From NCBI GenBank assembly GCA_030704615.1, contig CM060732.1, positions 37,925,053 through 37,989,052 on the forward strand: a stretch of DNA of 64,000 nt. Reading direction: 5' to 3'. This document shows, one piece after another, positions 22,832 to 33,926 of this stretch; the first letter of the stretch is position 1; every line of letters starts with the position of its first letter. The translations under genes and the position numbers were made by a program. The notes beneath the pieces were generated by a model, which saw only the letters and a program-made list of their open reading frames with translations, was not told the DNA's origin and searched no databases. The DNA is from Takakia lepidozioides (lineage: Eukaryota; Streptophyta; Takakiopsida; Takakiales; Takakiaceae).

Positions 22832-23069
22832 TGTAAGATTCAGCATACTGGAATACTTTACTAAGGAGGAACATCAGGAATACAATACTCTTAACGGGTT
22901 CCCTATTTATCTAAGAGCTAGCATTGATTGCCGGTAGGTGGCACTAAACCCGATTAGCTGGAATTCAGCTAATGCTTACCAACTGGATGACTCTTACTTA
23001 ATAAAGGGATAAAGCAAACATGTGTCACCCTGGTGGGACCATGCTGATATTAGCTTTCTAAATCTAACA
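22832..23069 (-). repeat. Copia 3' LTR
   Basis: 238 bp, TGTAAGATTC...ATCTAACA on plus; matches 26902-27140 apart from a few substitutions and a short indel near the right end. Bounded outside by CCCTT. Confidence 0.95.
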
Positions 23070-23080
23070 CCCCCTCTCAA
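23070..23080 (-). other. Copia polypurine tract
   Basis: On minus, TTGAGAGGGGG directly precedes the 3' LTR, the expected position of the plus-strand priming site. Confidence 0.8.
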
Positions 23081-23082
23081 TA

Positions 23083-23940
23083 TCAGCATCTTTCTTCTAG
23101 GGTTCTGCACTTGAGTTTCGAAAGACTGCAAACACCTAGAGCTGCTCTAAATTTCTCGAATTTCTGTCTGCCAAGAGGTTTAGTCATAATATCTGCAACT
23201 TGTTCTTGTGACGCAACATGCACCAGGTCGACTTCTTCACTTTCCACTTTCTCACGAATATAATGGTAATGAACCTCGATATGTTTTGTACGAGCGTGAA
23301 ATACTGGGTTGCGAGCAATTTTTGCGCTACTATGATTGTCACAGTTTATAACAGTAGGACCATCCTCCAAAATTCCGAGTTCTTTATAGAGTCTTCTTAA
23401 CCAAATTGTCTCCTTAGCACCCTCGGTGAGTGCACGATACTCAGCTTTTGTTGAGGACAATGCAACGGTAGGTTGCTTTTTCGAACTCCAAGTTACTGCA
23501 CCATCACCCATTCTGAAGACATAACCTGAGGTTGAGTGTCGACTATCATTATCGCCAGCCCAGTCGGCATCTGTGAAACCACTTAAAGCGATGTTCACTC
23601 CTCTCTTGTATAGCAGCCCGTAGTCAACTGTTCCAGCCACATATCGAAGAATGTGATCAACAACATCCATGTGAGCTGTTTGTGGCGACTCCATGTACCT
23701 ACTCACTGCTCCGACAGGATACACAAGATCAGGTCTTGTGTTTGTCAAGTATACTAGCTTGCCAACTTTCCTCCTGTATAGAGTTTGATCAGAAGGTGCA
23801 GTGCCCATATCCATAGAGAGTTTAAGGTTCTCGATCATGGGAACAGTGTGAGGATTGCAATCAGAAAACCCAAACTCCTCAAGCATTTTTTTAATATACC
23901 CCCTCTGCGTGATCATGATGCCTTCTTCAAGGTGAGCCAT
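23083..23940 (-). pseudogene. Copia reverse-transcriptase tail and RNase H
   Basis: 285 codons. They begin in the connection region (MITQRGYIKKMLEEFGF) and continue through the PDLVYPVGAVSRYM block into RNase H: FTDADWAGD, GYVFRMGDGAVTWSSKKQ, ALSSTKAEYRALTEGAKE, INCDNHSSAKIARNP and HIEVHYHYIRE. The acidic residues of RNase H are present. The segment ends in VADIMTKPL, standard for copia. The upstream catalytic part with the YVDD motif is missing. Confidence 0.92.
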
Positions 23941-25018
23941 CAGCCTTTTGCTTCACTTTATACACCCATTTCGAAGTGATTGGGGTTTTCCCAGAGGGCA
24001 AATCAACCAGCTCCCAGGTCTGGTTCTTCGCAATTGAATCCATTTCGGATTGCATTGCATCTTGCCACCCTGCAATCTGTGAAGCTTCATGGAAGCTCTC
24101 AGGTTCACTGATCTCGGCAATGTTGACATAGTCATCAAGAAGACATGGCCGTCGTCGAATCCTCCTTGATTGACGTTGAATTTCTTGCTCTGGATCAGGT
24201 TGAGCTGGTAGCTCGGGTGCTGGCTTGACATCAGCTACAGGTAATTCCCTCTCAATCGGCAGATTGTTCTCAGAGTCGATGTCAAGGTCAACATGTATAT
24301 CAATAGCAAGGGGAAATAAGGGTTCGGGTGGAACCTCAACTGGCTGTGACAGTGTGCCAGACAGATCGTCTTCTTCATGTTGCTCTTGGAGTGAAGCTGA
24401 ATGTCTTTCTAATATAGGGATATCTCCTTGTGCGGGAATCCTCTCAATGAATATAACATCTCTACTAACAAAAACTTTTCTAGTAGAGGGATTGAACAGT
24501 CTGTACGCCTTGGTTTCTGTATCATAACCCACTAGCATGCAAACTATCGACTTAGCATCAAGTTTTCCTCTGTATTGTTGGTCAACATGAACATAAGATT
24601 TGCTGCCAAATATCTTAAGATGAGATAAGCGGGGTTTGATACCTGAAATTTTTTCATAGGGTGTCATTTCTTCATTGGCAGATGATGGACTTTGATTGAG
24701 AAGATATGTAGCTGTGTTGACAGCTTCTGACCACAAGTATTTGGGAAGATCCGCCTCCAAAACCATACTTCTTGCTCTCTCTAGTAACGTGCGGTTCTTG
24801 CGCTCAGAAACACCATTTTGTTGTGGTGTTCTAGGTTGTATCAGCTGGCGTGTAATCCCATGGGACTGCAAGTAAGCACTAAATTCGTGAGACAAGAACT
24901 CGCCTCCGCGGTCTGAGCGTAAGCACTTTATCGTCTTCCTTGTAGCATTTTCTATCATCTGTCGGAAGATCTTGAATTTCTGCAGTGCTTCGTCCTTTCT
25001 TCTCAGAATTATACCCAC
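23927..25018 (-). pseudogene. Copia integrase core and start of reverse transcriptase
   Basis: Contains the second catalytic aspartate (CLRSDRGGEF), the glutamate region (QNGVSERKNRTLLERARSM) and the copia integrase tail (YLWSEAVNTATYLLNQSPS, MLVGYDTETKAYRLF). The linker and the first reverse-transcriptase block (SKWVYKVKQKADGS) follow. At that point the frame jumps to the tail of reverse transcriptase: a deletion removed the catalytic core. The frame is offset by one base from the upstream piece near 25010. Confidence 0.92.
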
Positions 25019-25338
25019 GTATATCGACTAAAATCGTCGGTTATTGCCATGAAATATTTTGATCCTGAGAGAGATGGGACTTGCAGCAGTCCACAAAGGT
25101 CTATGTGCAGCAGCTCAAGGATTTCGGTAGCCTTGTGTTCTGCTTTCTTCGAAAATTGTTTTCGTTGGTGCTTTCCGAGCAAGCAACCTGTGCAAGATTC
25201 TATGAGGAGGGGTAGATGAGGTAAGCCTATTGCTCTTTGTTGTGTGGACATTTTGTGAAGGCCTTGAAAATTTAAGTGTCCTAGTCGTCTATGCCAGAGT
25301 CTAGCCATTCTACCGTGATCTATTTGTTTCACAAGCAT
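25009..25338 (-). pseudogene. Copia integrase zinc-binding domain and first catalytic aspartate
   Basis: RLWHRRLGHLN with CTGCLLGKHQRKQF forms the HHCC domain, followed by ELLHIDLCG (first aspartate) and ITDDFSRYTWV. A frameshift near 25325 separates it from gag-protease and another near 25010 from the integrase core. In intact relatives DDFSRYTWVYFL continues without interruption. Confidence 0.9.
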
Positions 25339-26668
25339 TTGCTTCTATCTTTCTACTGGAATCTAGAGAATTGACAAAGCTGCTGGTGTCTAAATTATAT
25401 AAGCCATTTCTCCTATTTCTAGATCCATGTGCTACTATTCTCTTAGTGTTATTTTTATCTACAAACAAACACTTTCTATTGTCAAAGATAGCCACGTGAC
25501 CACTGTCACAGATTGCTCCAACTGAAAATAGATTCCGCTTCAGACTCGGTACGTAAAGAACATTAGATATCTTCGTTATTGATCCGTTCATGTTTACCTT
25601 GGCATGGCCTTTGCCAAGAATAGTATGTGCATGCCCACCGGCAGAGCTAACATTGTGTTGTGAGCTTCCTGATGCTACTACATCATGCACCAGATCTGGA
25701 TTTCCAGTGATATGTCTCGAAGCACCAGAGTCAACAATCCACTCTGTTTCGGTGATCTCAGCAGAGAGGGCCTCATCTTCGTCTGCTATTTCTATTGCCG
25801 CTAAAGCTGCTTCAATGACATCGGCTGCATCATTGTACTCACTATCGCTGTTCTCCTCAACAAGATGGACTCGCAGATGTGCACGAAGTTTGAGTACTTC
25901 GTCATATGGAACTGCACAATCTTTCACCCAGTGACCGATCTTTCCACATCGATTGCAGGTTGATGTCTTCTTGTCATGGGATGTGTGTCCAGAAGCTCGT
26001 TTGTTACCAAAACGTCTGCCGGGAGCCTCCATCTTTTGAAACTTGACGAAAAGAGCTTCTGTGTCTTTCTGTTGCCGGCCTCTTAGCTCTCTGCGATTTT
26101 CTTCTTGGAGCAGTTTGGCAGTGAGCTCGTCCATGGTTGGTAGGTCCTTCTGGCTTGCCACTGCTTGCACATAGTAGTCGTAACTCTCGGGTAAGCTGTT
26201 AAGCACCATTTTGACCAGCATTGTATTGTCAATCTTCTCACCACATCCTGCAAGCTGGCTCACAAGATCAGACACATTTTCCATGAATGATTCCATGGTC
26301 GTTCCTTCTTCCATTTTGAGGTTAGCAAGACGGTTTCGGATTAGCAACTTCCTGGAGATAGACTTGACTTCATAAAGCTCACAAAGTTTGAGCCACATTT
26401 TCCTTGGACAGTCAATATCTTGAATGTAAGGAATGACTTTGTCAGAAAAGTTCCTACATATTAATGCAAGAGCTTTGTGGTTCCTTTTGTTATGGACCTC
26501 TAGTTGTCCCTCAGGAGGTGAGACATCAGACTCCAGAAATGTAAGCAAGTCATCACTAAGAGCTAGAGTACGGAGTTTAAACTTCCATATGCTCCAGTTG
26601 GACTGTCCAGCAAGTTTGCTGGATTCTATAACATGCAAGTGGTGGTTTGCATCTAGAGGGAGAGACAT
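25310..26668 (-). CDS. Copia gag and protease, 452 aa
   Basis: N-terminal gag region (KLAGQSNWSIWKFKLRTLAL; LANLKMEEGTTMESFMENV), a CCHC zinc knuckle (CNRCGKIGHWVKDC) and the protease active site (WIVDSGASRHITG). The pre-integrase block (NVLYVPSLKRNLFSVGAICD) then leads to the frameshift. The gag-protease part itself is open from ATG onward and could be translated. Packaging in trans by an intact relative is conceivable. Confidence 0.93.
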   Translation of the reverse strand: MSLPLDANHHLHVIESSKLAGQSNWSIWKFKLRTLALSDDLLTFLESDVSPPEGQLEVHNKRNHKALALICRNFSDKVIPYIQDIDCPRKMWLKLCELYEVKSISRKLLIRNRLANLKMEEGTTMESFMENVSDLVSQLAGCGEKIDNTMLVKMVLNSLPESYDYYVQAVASQKDLPTMDELTAKLLQEENRRELRGRQQKDTEALFVKFQKMEAPGRRFGNKRASGHTSHDKKTSTCNRCGKIGHWVKDCAVPYDEVLKLRAHLRVHLVEENSDSEYNDAADVIEAALAAIEIADEDEALSAEITETEWIVDSGASRHITGNPDLVHDVVASGSSQHNVSSAGGHAHTILGKGHAKVNMNGSITKISNVLYVPSLKRNLFSVGAICDSGHVAIFDNRKCLFVDKNNTKRIVAHGSRNRRNGLYNLDTSSFVNSLDSSRKIEANACETNRSR

Positions 26669-26889
26669 CTTGAGATATTTATCGACACAGATAAGAAGGT
26701 TAGTACAGAAGACAAAATTATAAGAACAACAAGCAACGTTAGCACGATCCGAAGGTTAGTATGATAACAAGAAAAAGAAATATGATAAAAAAAAATCTGA
26801 CTCCTAGTCAGTAGGACGAAGCAGAGCTCCCACGCCCAGACAAGTCTTCCTACAGCGACCTGTGAAGCACTTCGATTTCCACGGCCCTA

Positions 26890-26901
26890 GCTCTGATACC
26901 A
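26890..26901 (-). other. Copia primer binding site
   Basis: On minus, TGGTATCAGAGC begins directly after the 5' LTR. It is the classical complement to the 3' end of initiator methionine tRNA used by plant copia elements. Confidence 0.9.
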
Positions 26902-27140
26902 TGTAAGATTCAGCATACTGGAATACTTTACTAAGGAGGAACATCAGGAATACAGTACCCTTAACGGGTTCCCTATTTATCTAAGAGCTAGCATTGATTG
27001 CCGGTAGGTGGCACTAAACCCGATTAGCTGGAATTCAGCTAATGCTTACCAACTGGATGACTCTTACTTAATAAAGGGATAAAGCAAACAGGGTGTCACC
27101 CTGGTGGGACCATGCTGATATTAGCTTTCTAAATCTAACA
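26902..27140 (-). repeat. Copia 5' LTR
   Basis: 239 bp, TGTAAGATTC...TCTAACA on plus; the promoter of the element reads leftward. Followed by the second CCCTT target copy at 27141-27145. Confidence 0.95.
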
Positions 27141-27145
27141 CCCTT

Positions 27146-27690
27146 CTCCGACTGAAGTGTGAGGATTCAAGAACAATGATCTTGTGGCATCGGGTTCCAG
27201 GTTGAGCAAATTTCTAGATTGCTTATAGACACCAAGTAGGACAGAAAAGTATAAGAAGGAGATCAGCGACTCATTGCAATGTACTTCAACAGAACTGACC
27301 AAAACTACGGCGACTAACTCCGTCTGTAGAAGACTAGAAGATAAAGTTTCTTGTCACTCTGTACTAGTGCTTCACCCCCGAGCTCTCTATGTATGGCAGT
27401 TGTAGAGGCGGATCCCGAAGTAGTTGCCCCAACCACGAAGGATTGGGTTTACCAATCCGATCACCCGGTAAGGTCAATTTATTAACCGTATTACTACCAA
27501 ATCCTCGTATTTGGTTTCTGTGCGCCGCTGTCTCTTCTCCATCGATTTGGCATATCTCTTGATGTGTAAATATCTCTATTTGTTGAACCTACCACAACCA
27601 TCCAGAATTGACGAGTCACTCGTGGTGATAGAAGGAGACTGTCTATTTATAGTGACTAACTTCTTAATAATTAAATGTTCACTTACTACG
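27146..27690 (-). repeat. Inverted copy of the unclassified element's downstream part
   Basis: 27146-27205 is the outer right arm of the foldback. 27215-27310 in reverse complement resembles 30525-30620 (GTTTTGTTGAAGTTCATTGC; CTCCTTCTTC; TTTGGTGTCTATA). This shows a minus-oriented copy of the same family as 21027 and 29838. The rest, to 27690, has no recognised content. Confidence 0.5.
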
Positions 27691-27696
27691 TTTTTG

Positions 27697-28085
27697 TAAA
27701 ATTCAGCATACTGGAATGCTTTATTTGTGAGGAACATAAAACCGGAATGCAAGACCCTTAACGGGCTCCCTATTTATCTAAGAGCTTGCATTGATTGCCA
27801 TTAGGTGGCACTAAACTCTATCAGCTGGATTTCACCTAATACTTAATGCAAGACCCTTAACGGGTTCCTATTTATCTAAGAGCGCATTGATTACCATTAG
27901 GTGGCACTAAACTCTATTAGCTGGATTTCACCTAATACTTACCAACTGGTTGACTGCCACTTAAATACAGGAAAGAGATAAAGCAAACAGACGGTCACCC
28001 TTCTAGGATCATGCTGATATAGCTCTCTAAAGCTATCAATATCAGCATCTTTCTTCTAAGGTTCTCTACTTGATTAAGGTAGAAG
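27697..28085 (-). repeat. Diverged relative of the copia 3' LTR with internal duplication
   Basis: ATTCAGCATACTGGAATGCTTTA, the CCCTTAACGGGYTCC and TATTTATCTAAGAGC blocks and the end near AAGCTATC match the copia LTR at lower identity. The block from GCAAGACCCTTAACGGG through TTTCACCTAATACTTA is present twice in tandem. After it, ATCAGCATCTTTCTTCTA matches the interior next to the 3' LTR. Hence a truncated older copy. Confidence 0.8.
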
Positions 28086-28176
28086 ATGGAAATTTAGAAG
28101 GCTATTTCTTGTAACACCTAAGTTATCATAAAAAATATCTTTACCCTAAATTCTTTTTGTTATTGAGTTTAAAAAA

Positions 28177-29069
28177 AATGGAGTCTATGTGAGGATGACC
28201 TCCGACGATTCAGTATTCGGTTATCAAACAAATCCAAAGTTTATTTTAATCAAATAACATAATAAAGATAATAGAAATAATGTAAGAACTTCATGCACAC
28301 GTGCAACCTTTGAGCTCAGCCAGCATGATATGCGGTTTTTGTCAAAACTTCCCCACCCTCTCTTGAGAATGACGTGGAACTCAAGGAGTGTAAACTTCAG
28401 TCAGGGTTATATTGGGTTACACGACGAGGTGTATTACAAACATAGTCATTTTACACTAACCAACACACTTATTACACATACATGCACAACATAAGTGGTT
28501 TGATTGTATATAACCATAACAAACTTTGAAATATAAAGAGTGTGACACGTCTAGTCATAGTCATATATACCGTCACAGTCCCACTCATGTAGTCATGTGA
28601 GTCATGTAGTAATACATGACTATGACATGTCATCCAATCATAGACATGTGTACATGACACCTCATCCTATCTTAGACGTACTCATGACTTTTAGTTGTAT
28701 GTATCGTGACATGTCATCATATCCTAGACATGCACATGACTGTTAGTCATATTTCCTGTGACATGACATCATATCCTAGACATGCACACGACTGTTAGTC
28801 ATATGTCCCTTAACATGTCATCACATCCTAGACTTGCACATGACTGTCAATCATATGTCCCGTCATATGTCCGTTTGGGAAATATTTTATTCATTTCTAA
28901 CTGCATTCACGACTGCGTAGTCATGCATTTAGTCAGATGTGCCATGACTACGCGAAAGCCGCAGTCATGAAACCCAGCTTCTCGTGTAGTGAATGGAGTT
29001 TATGTCAGGATGCCCTCCGGCGGTTTAGTATCCGGTTATCAAACAAATCTAATTTTATTTTATAACATA
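28177..29069. repeat. Direct repeats of about 80 bp around a decayed repeat region
   Basis: AATGGAGT(C/T)TATGT...GGTTATCAAACAAATC occurs at 28177-28262 and again at 28988-29069. Between them, 28279-28430 resembles 44656-44800 (AATGTAAGAACTT; TTGGGTTACAC), pointing to a dispersed element. No coding domain. Confidence 0.55.
28560..28870. repeat. Tandem repeat of about 59 bp (ATGACATCATATCCTAGACATG type)
   Basis: Units with TCATATCCTAGACATGCACA, GACTGTTAGTCATATGTCC and similar words recur about five times with decreasing identity. The words TAGTCAT/ATGACTA make each unit partly self-complementary. Confidence 0.8.
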
Positions 29070-29837
29070 AAATAGCCCAAACTAAAAATCTAATGTATTA
29101 AAATTATACTAATGAAAAAATGTGTGCCCCTCTGAACGTGAGGAGTAGAAATGAAATGAAGACAGACTAGCTCATGCTAATGGCCGCCTCCATTATGTCA
29201 ATTAAATGAATAACTGGCTTTGATCCAGATTATAACCTCCGGTTTTCAATGCCGGGTATAACCTGCTTCTTTTGGCCATTAGTTTTGGTTCAAATCAAAT
29301 TTAAAAAAAATACAAATCACCAGTTCTCAGCCGGATCCGCTTATCCCATCTTTTTAGATCCGGCGGTTCTTATCGGAGGCGGATATTTGATTTTTTGACC
29401 TCCGGCAGATCCATATTTATATATCCGGGTTGGGACCTGTCGGGGGTTTGCGGCTGAATCAAATATCCGCGCAACACTGGTAGCACCTTATGTGCGGTGG
29501 CAATTTTTTTTTTAAAGGTAATTATTTTGATTTTTCACCTTGGGGGTCATTTTTTGCAAGAAATTCAAACTTATCCACTGGGCGCTTAGGGGTTAGAGAG
29601 AGAAGGAAGCCCATGCAAATGTATGACTCATGTGGACTGGCATACATGAGGCAAGAAGCGTTAAGTTATATATACATTACACGAGACCTCATATCCAAGT
29701 CTTCACTCCCTTTTTAGTGTTTGCACTAAGTGCTCTACTCCCACAAGCCTAACTTGCATCTCTATGCGTTGAGACGGTATGTGGGCAATGCCTTGAGGTT
29801 TGTGAGATTTTATGGTGACTACCGATCTTGATATCTC
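29070..29837. other. AT-rich interval without recognised gene
   Basis: Low-complexity A/T stretches and decayed sequence. The open frame at 29490-29717 has no motif. Confidence 0.6.
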
Positions 29838-30620
29838 TCTTATAGCACAAGCGCAAAGCTAAGAGCGATCATAGTAGATTTACCACCTGCAGCAGAAACT
29901 TGCTGAGACAGTAGAGCTCACCCCGAACTAATTCAATTATTTGATCCCATGCGGATCAGGAGCACTTTGTTGCAGCAAACACAACACAACGAGAATGACC
30001 GAGTAAAGCAAACTCGAAATCTCTCTTATAGTACAAGCGCAAAGCCAAGAGCGATCAGAGTAGATTTACTACCTGTAGCAGAAACTTGCTGAGATAGTAG
30101 AGCTCACCCCGAACTAATTCAATTCTCTAATCCCATGCGAGATCAGGAGCACTGTGCTGCAGCAAACACAACACAACGAGAATGACCGAGTAAAGCAAAC
30201 TCGAAATCTCTCTCATAGCACAAGCGCGTCGGATGGCAAAAGAGACGATGCGCACGAGTTCCCAGTCCCCAGACATTGCGATCCAGACCGTCGATTGACA
30301 CTATCGGACGGCCAGAGAAAAATGAAATATCCTTTTACACAATTTGGACGTTACGTCCATAATCGAACGGTGAACAGACAATCTCAATCCCAGAGTGTGG
30401 GGAAGGCGATGGTGATTGCAAGAGAGAGCTCCTCGTTAATATTAAACACTCCTTCTCATTCCCCTCTAGACACCAAACTGATCATTGACATGCTCGGGGT
30501 TTCATATCGTGGGCTGGCTCACTGTCTATGTAGATTCTATCAGTTTTGTTGAAGTTCATTGCGATCAGTTGGTGTTCTCCTTCTTCTTCTTCTTTTATTT
30601 GGTGTCTATAGAGACTTTCA
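29838..30620 (+). mobile_element. Unclassified repeat family, second copy
   Basis: Two tandem 190-bp units (29838-30025 and 30026-30215; AAGAGCGATCA, GATCAGGAGCACT). They are followed by a single copy of the 100-bp unit (30240-30345, CGTCGATTGACACTATCGGA) and a downstream part shared with 22250-22400 and, inverted, with 27215-27310. The reciprocal layout (190-bp unit doubled here, 100-bp unit amplified at 21 kb) shows independent expansion of different modules. Confidence 0.6.
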
Positions 30621-32340
30621 GCCTTCTCGGACTGTACATTCACTTGGGTGAATGCAGGGGTTGACTGAACCAAAATGGACGTTACCAGCACAGTTTTAGA
30701 TGACTGCAATTGATGGTGTCATCAATTGAAATTGAATTAGCTCATTAAAACCAGAAAATATATATGTCATTGGATTCCTAGCTTCAATACGCACCCATAG
30801 CAACTCTCCAATCATGAATCCGATAAGAAATGACTCCGCTATGGACTTTTGAACACCGTCATTATGGACTATTACCACAATAAATGGAATTACAATGGAC
30901 TCAAGTTCTCCTATGTGCCATTGATGAATTCCATTGAAATTTGGACATAAGGTGGCCATTTTGGTCCACATCATAGGTATGGATTTGAAGTGGCAAAATC
31001 ATTTGTCATTTGACTCATATGGACTAGTATATGTCAAAAAAATAGGCGTTTTTTGAAAAGTCCATAGCTCATCTTGATTTTTGGATTTTGGGTGTCACTT
31101 TTTTTCTAGAAGTATAAAAACCTATAATCTTCAATGGCTAGGTGTCATATTGAATTTGTTTTGTAAACTCTTACTTTTAGTTTTTCATCATTTCTCTAAA
31201 TAATATACTAAAATATTTAATGAATTATATATTTAATATTTGGGGTAGGACTCTTTACTAAATATGTTCAGTATACCATTATCTATCACTAAAAAAAATT
31301 TTGGGATAGTATCCTCAACTTTTGTTTTTTGGTCATGGACTTTCATGGAGCAGGATCTGCCGTTTTTGGTCCACTCAACCCTGCAACTGCCCACTTATCA
31401 ACGCAATCTAGATGAGCTGTCAGAACTTTGCTCAAACTTGTGTGTAAGTTTGTTCTGAATACTATCTGCAATCATAGAAGCGTCGTGACTGTTACCAAGC
31501 AATGACTGGTTATTATCAGCTGTCTGATGAGGTTTAACAAGCGTTGGAAGATTGGGTGGTACCGGAACTAGATCTGTGGAAGCATATGGAATCAATGTTG
31601 TCTCTCGATGACAGCATGGATTGCGTAGCAAGCCTGAAGGAAAACGACTGCGACCTTACCTTTGCATGCTCTAAAGCCCAAGTACGAAAAGACAACAAAA
31701 TACAAGGGGGTCTATCGGTAAGTCATCCCCAATTAGACCAGAATGGACTCGTCTTCGGCCATTGAGTTCTGGCTTGCATACTCCCTTCAGTTGGATACCC
31801 GGACAATGACATCTCCATTTTTAGCTACTAGGCCATGGAGTAACTTTGATTTAACAAAACGTGGGTCTGCACCTATCTGCAGGCACCCCACATCAGGATT
31901 GTATGGGGCACATGTTTGGAATAGCAATGGCCAAATCAAAAACAGGGCGAAGAAGGGTAAACAAGGTAATACAGTTCACAATCTACAGTCTAGAAATGCC
32001 TTTTTCAGATTTTACGACATTACTCTCATAATTTAACCGATCCCAGTTGAATTCATGAGTACATGATTTTCAATGTAGACCACAGGGTGAAATTCAATTA
32101 GTCCCTAGTTGATTTCTACTTCTGTCCATAGTGGACTGGTTCGACCTGGTTAACCGTGGCCAACCCAGATTTGTATATATATGTGAATATGTGTGATCAA
32201 TATTTTTCCGCACGGGGGGTTTTGAAAAAAAATTCTTGTACGAAATATATGTATGGGCAGGGATATGACTCGTCAAAATGTTTAAGTATACGTAGGAGTA
32301 ATGCATTTATATAAACTTTACAAAATTTTATAAATACATA
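30621..32340. other. AT-rich interval without recognised gene
   Basis: Open frames on both strands near 31398-31765 look coding-like (for example VPVPPNLPTLVKPHQ on minus) but no family was recognised. The rest is A/T-rich intergenic sequence up to the terminus of element B. Confidence 0.45.
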
Positions 32341-32874
32341 TGTCAAGTTAAATAAGCACAGTGTGAAAACAACTAAAATAAAGCTAGTTATTTGTATTTA
32401 ACACTTGGATTTAGGTCAAGTGTTAAGTCAGGTGTCAAGTTTAGTTTGACATCTGAACCGCCTTATCTTCACGAGAGCGGCAGTCGCGCAGCTCATCTCT
32501 CTCGAGTTGAGCCTGCGCGACCGAGCTCCTTCATGCGTTTAGATCTGAGTGTGCTATGATGGGAGTGTAGGTTGTTGTGGGGTGGAGTCCCCATAGCTTG
32601 GGGTGCCCCTGGCTCGACTTCTATTTTAAAGAGTGATAGCGATGGATTCATGTTATTTCTTGTGTTGAGAGTGTGTGTCCTTTAACTTTTGTTTATCACT
32701 CGAGAGAGATCGAACTGTATCTAGTTTTCTAGTGCTAAGCTAGATGTGACGTTCCTGTTTTTAAGCACTATTATAATATAGCTTGGTTATGAGAGCCTGC
32801 AGGTAGACTGGCTATGTGTGCCTACTGGAGCATAACAGGAAGGCGGGAACCACTCGAAGTGTTGCTGCAGCAGT

Positions 32875-33240
32875 TCAAAGCCAACAATATTCTCGTCCTC
32901 CTGGCAGGCACTGCAGCAGGCTGTCTGCCTTGTTCTGAAAACGTGGGGGGCATGTCCTCATCAACAGTTGCAGCATAGGGATGGCTTCTGCCGCTGCCAT
33001 GGCTTGTGCTTTTCCCATCTCGGCAGGACTGGAGGACCAGGCTTGACGTAGTAGGAACAAAGCCTCAATTGCTGCTTTCTGTGCTCTTTCATTGCCAGCC
33101 TTTAGTGCACCCACCAGCTGCGCGATACTATCACATGCAGGGAAAATCGACCGTAGCGACCGTAGCTGCCAGGGCCTTGGTGACTCCCGCTGCAGGCGTG
33201 GATGCTATGCGGCAGCAGAGGTTGCTGAGTGGTCGGGCCT
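32875..33240 (-). pseudogene. Captured CSI1/POM2-type armadillo fragment
   Basis: The minus frame reads [40 protein letters not shown] and [20 protein letters not shown], then [11 protein letters not shown]. This is the last armadillo segment of cellulose-synthase-interactive proteins just before their C2 domain (compare A-E/D-A-I-P-x-L-Q-x-L and L-L-Q-C-L-P-G). Upstream, 33240-33140 has [18 protein letters not shown] in a shifted frame. It is only a small part of a protein of about 2000 residues, cut at both sides: a captured fragment. Confidence 0.75.
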
Positions 33241-33249
33241 TGCGAGTGT

Positions 33250-33926
33250 TGTCCGTGCCCTCCAAGATTGGTGTTGGGGCCCGTGGATTGTGGGGTTATC
33301 TCTTGCTCAACCATGACAAGTGATGCTCCTGTCCCCAAGCTGCCATAGGTAGAAGGCTTAGCTATTTCTGCCACTGGGCAATGCCCTGAGCTTTTAGAAT
33401 CCTCACCTTGAGTGATCTGGGGACTGGAGACTGGCCATGTCCGCTTGTTTGTCAACGTGAACCCAAATATCTTGCAGTCTTGCTCCACCTGCGGGCTGGG
33501 TGTGCAGACCTGCTGCAGCTCTGGCTGTTTGGGGCAAACACCTACTGACAAAGAGTGTCCTTGCAGACCAAGCAAACCGTTCTCCGTCTGAGTTTGATTG
33601 ATGGGCAGTGACCGCTCAGGCATTCCAACCACTTCACGAGATGAAGATGCTGATTCATTTGCTAATGTGAACCAACTAGATAAATAATCCTGCAAGGAAG
33701 GTTGTTGCGAGGATCCAGTAAACGACTGCCACTGCAATTTGTTGCTCGATGGCTCTGTTACAATGTGACTACTATACGAAAAATTCAAACCTGCTAGGTT
33801 TATTTCAAGATCCTTCACAAAGAAAGCTCTACCGTGCAGCATGGAGCAGCGCTGGCATGAGTTGGATAACCGCAGTTCGCAAGGGAGGGGCTGGCAAGCT
33901 GTGAACGCTGATATCTGCACTACCAC
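33250..33926 (-). pseudogene. Captured auxin response factor (ARF) middle-region fragment
   Basis: The open minus frame contains QDCKIFGFTLTNKRTW, which matches the conserved C-K/R-x-F-G-x-x-L block that precedes the PB1 domain of auxin response factors. It is preceded by a serine/glutamine-rich stretch (SGSSQQPSLQDYLSSWF...) as in ARF middle regions. Neither the B3 DNA-binding domain nor the PB1 domain is present. It joins the CSI1-type fragment with no spacer, as expected of serial capture. Confidence 0.5.

Larger units (their letters stand above)
22832..27140 (-). mobile_element. Ty1/copia LTR retrotransposon with internal deletion
   Basis: Two nearly identical LTRs (238 and 239 bp) bound the element, and CCCTT (22827-22831 and 27141-27145) is a perfect 5-bp target duplication. 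Reading on minus: 5' LTR, tRNA-iMet-type primer site, gag with zinc knuckle, protease, integrase, the start of reverse transcriptase, RNase H, polypurine tract, 3' LTR. Domain order is that of copia elements. The reverse-transcriptase core is deleted and two frameshifts interrupt the polyprotein, so it cannot move by itself. The near identity of the LTRs argues for a recent insertion. Confidence 0.95.

Noticed and set aside
28560-28870. CRISPR-like array
   Set aside because: Spacers are not unique, units are contiguous and diverged, and the DNA is eukaryotic.
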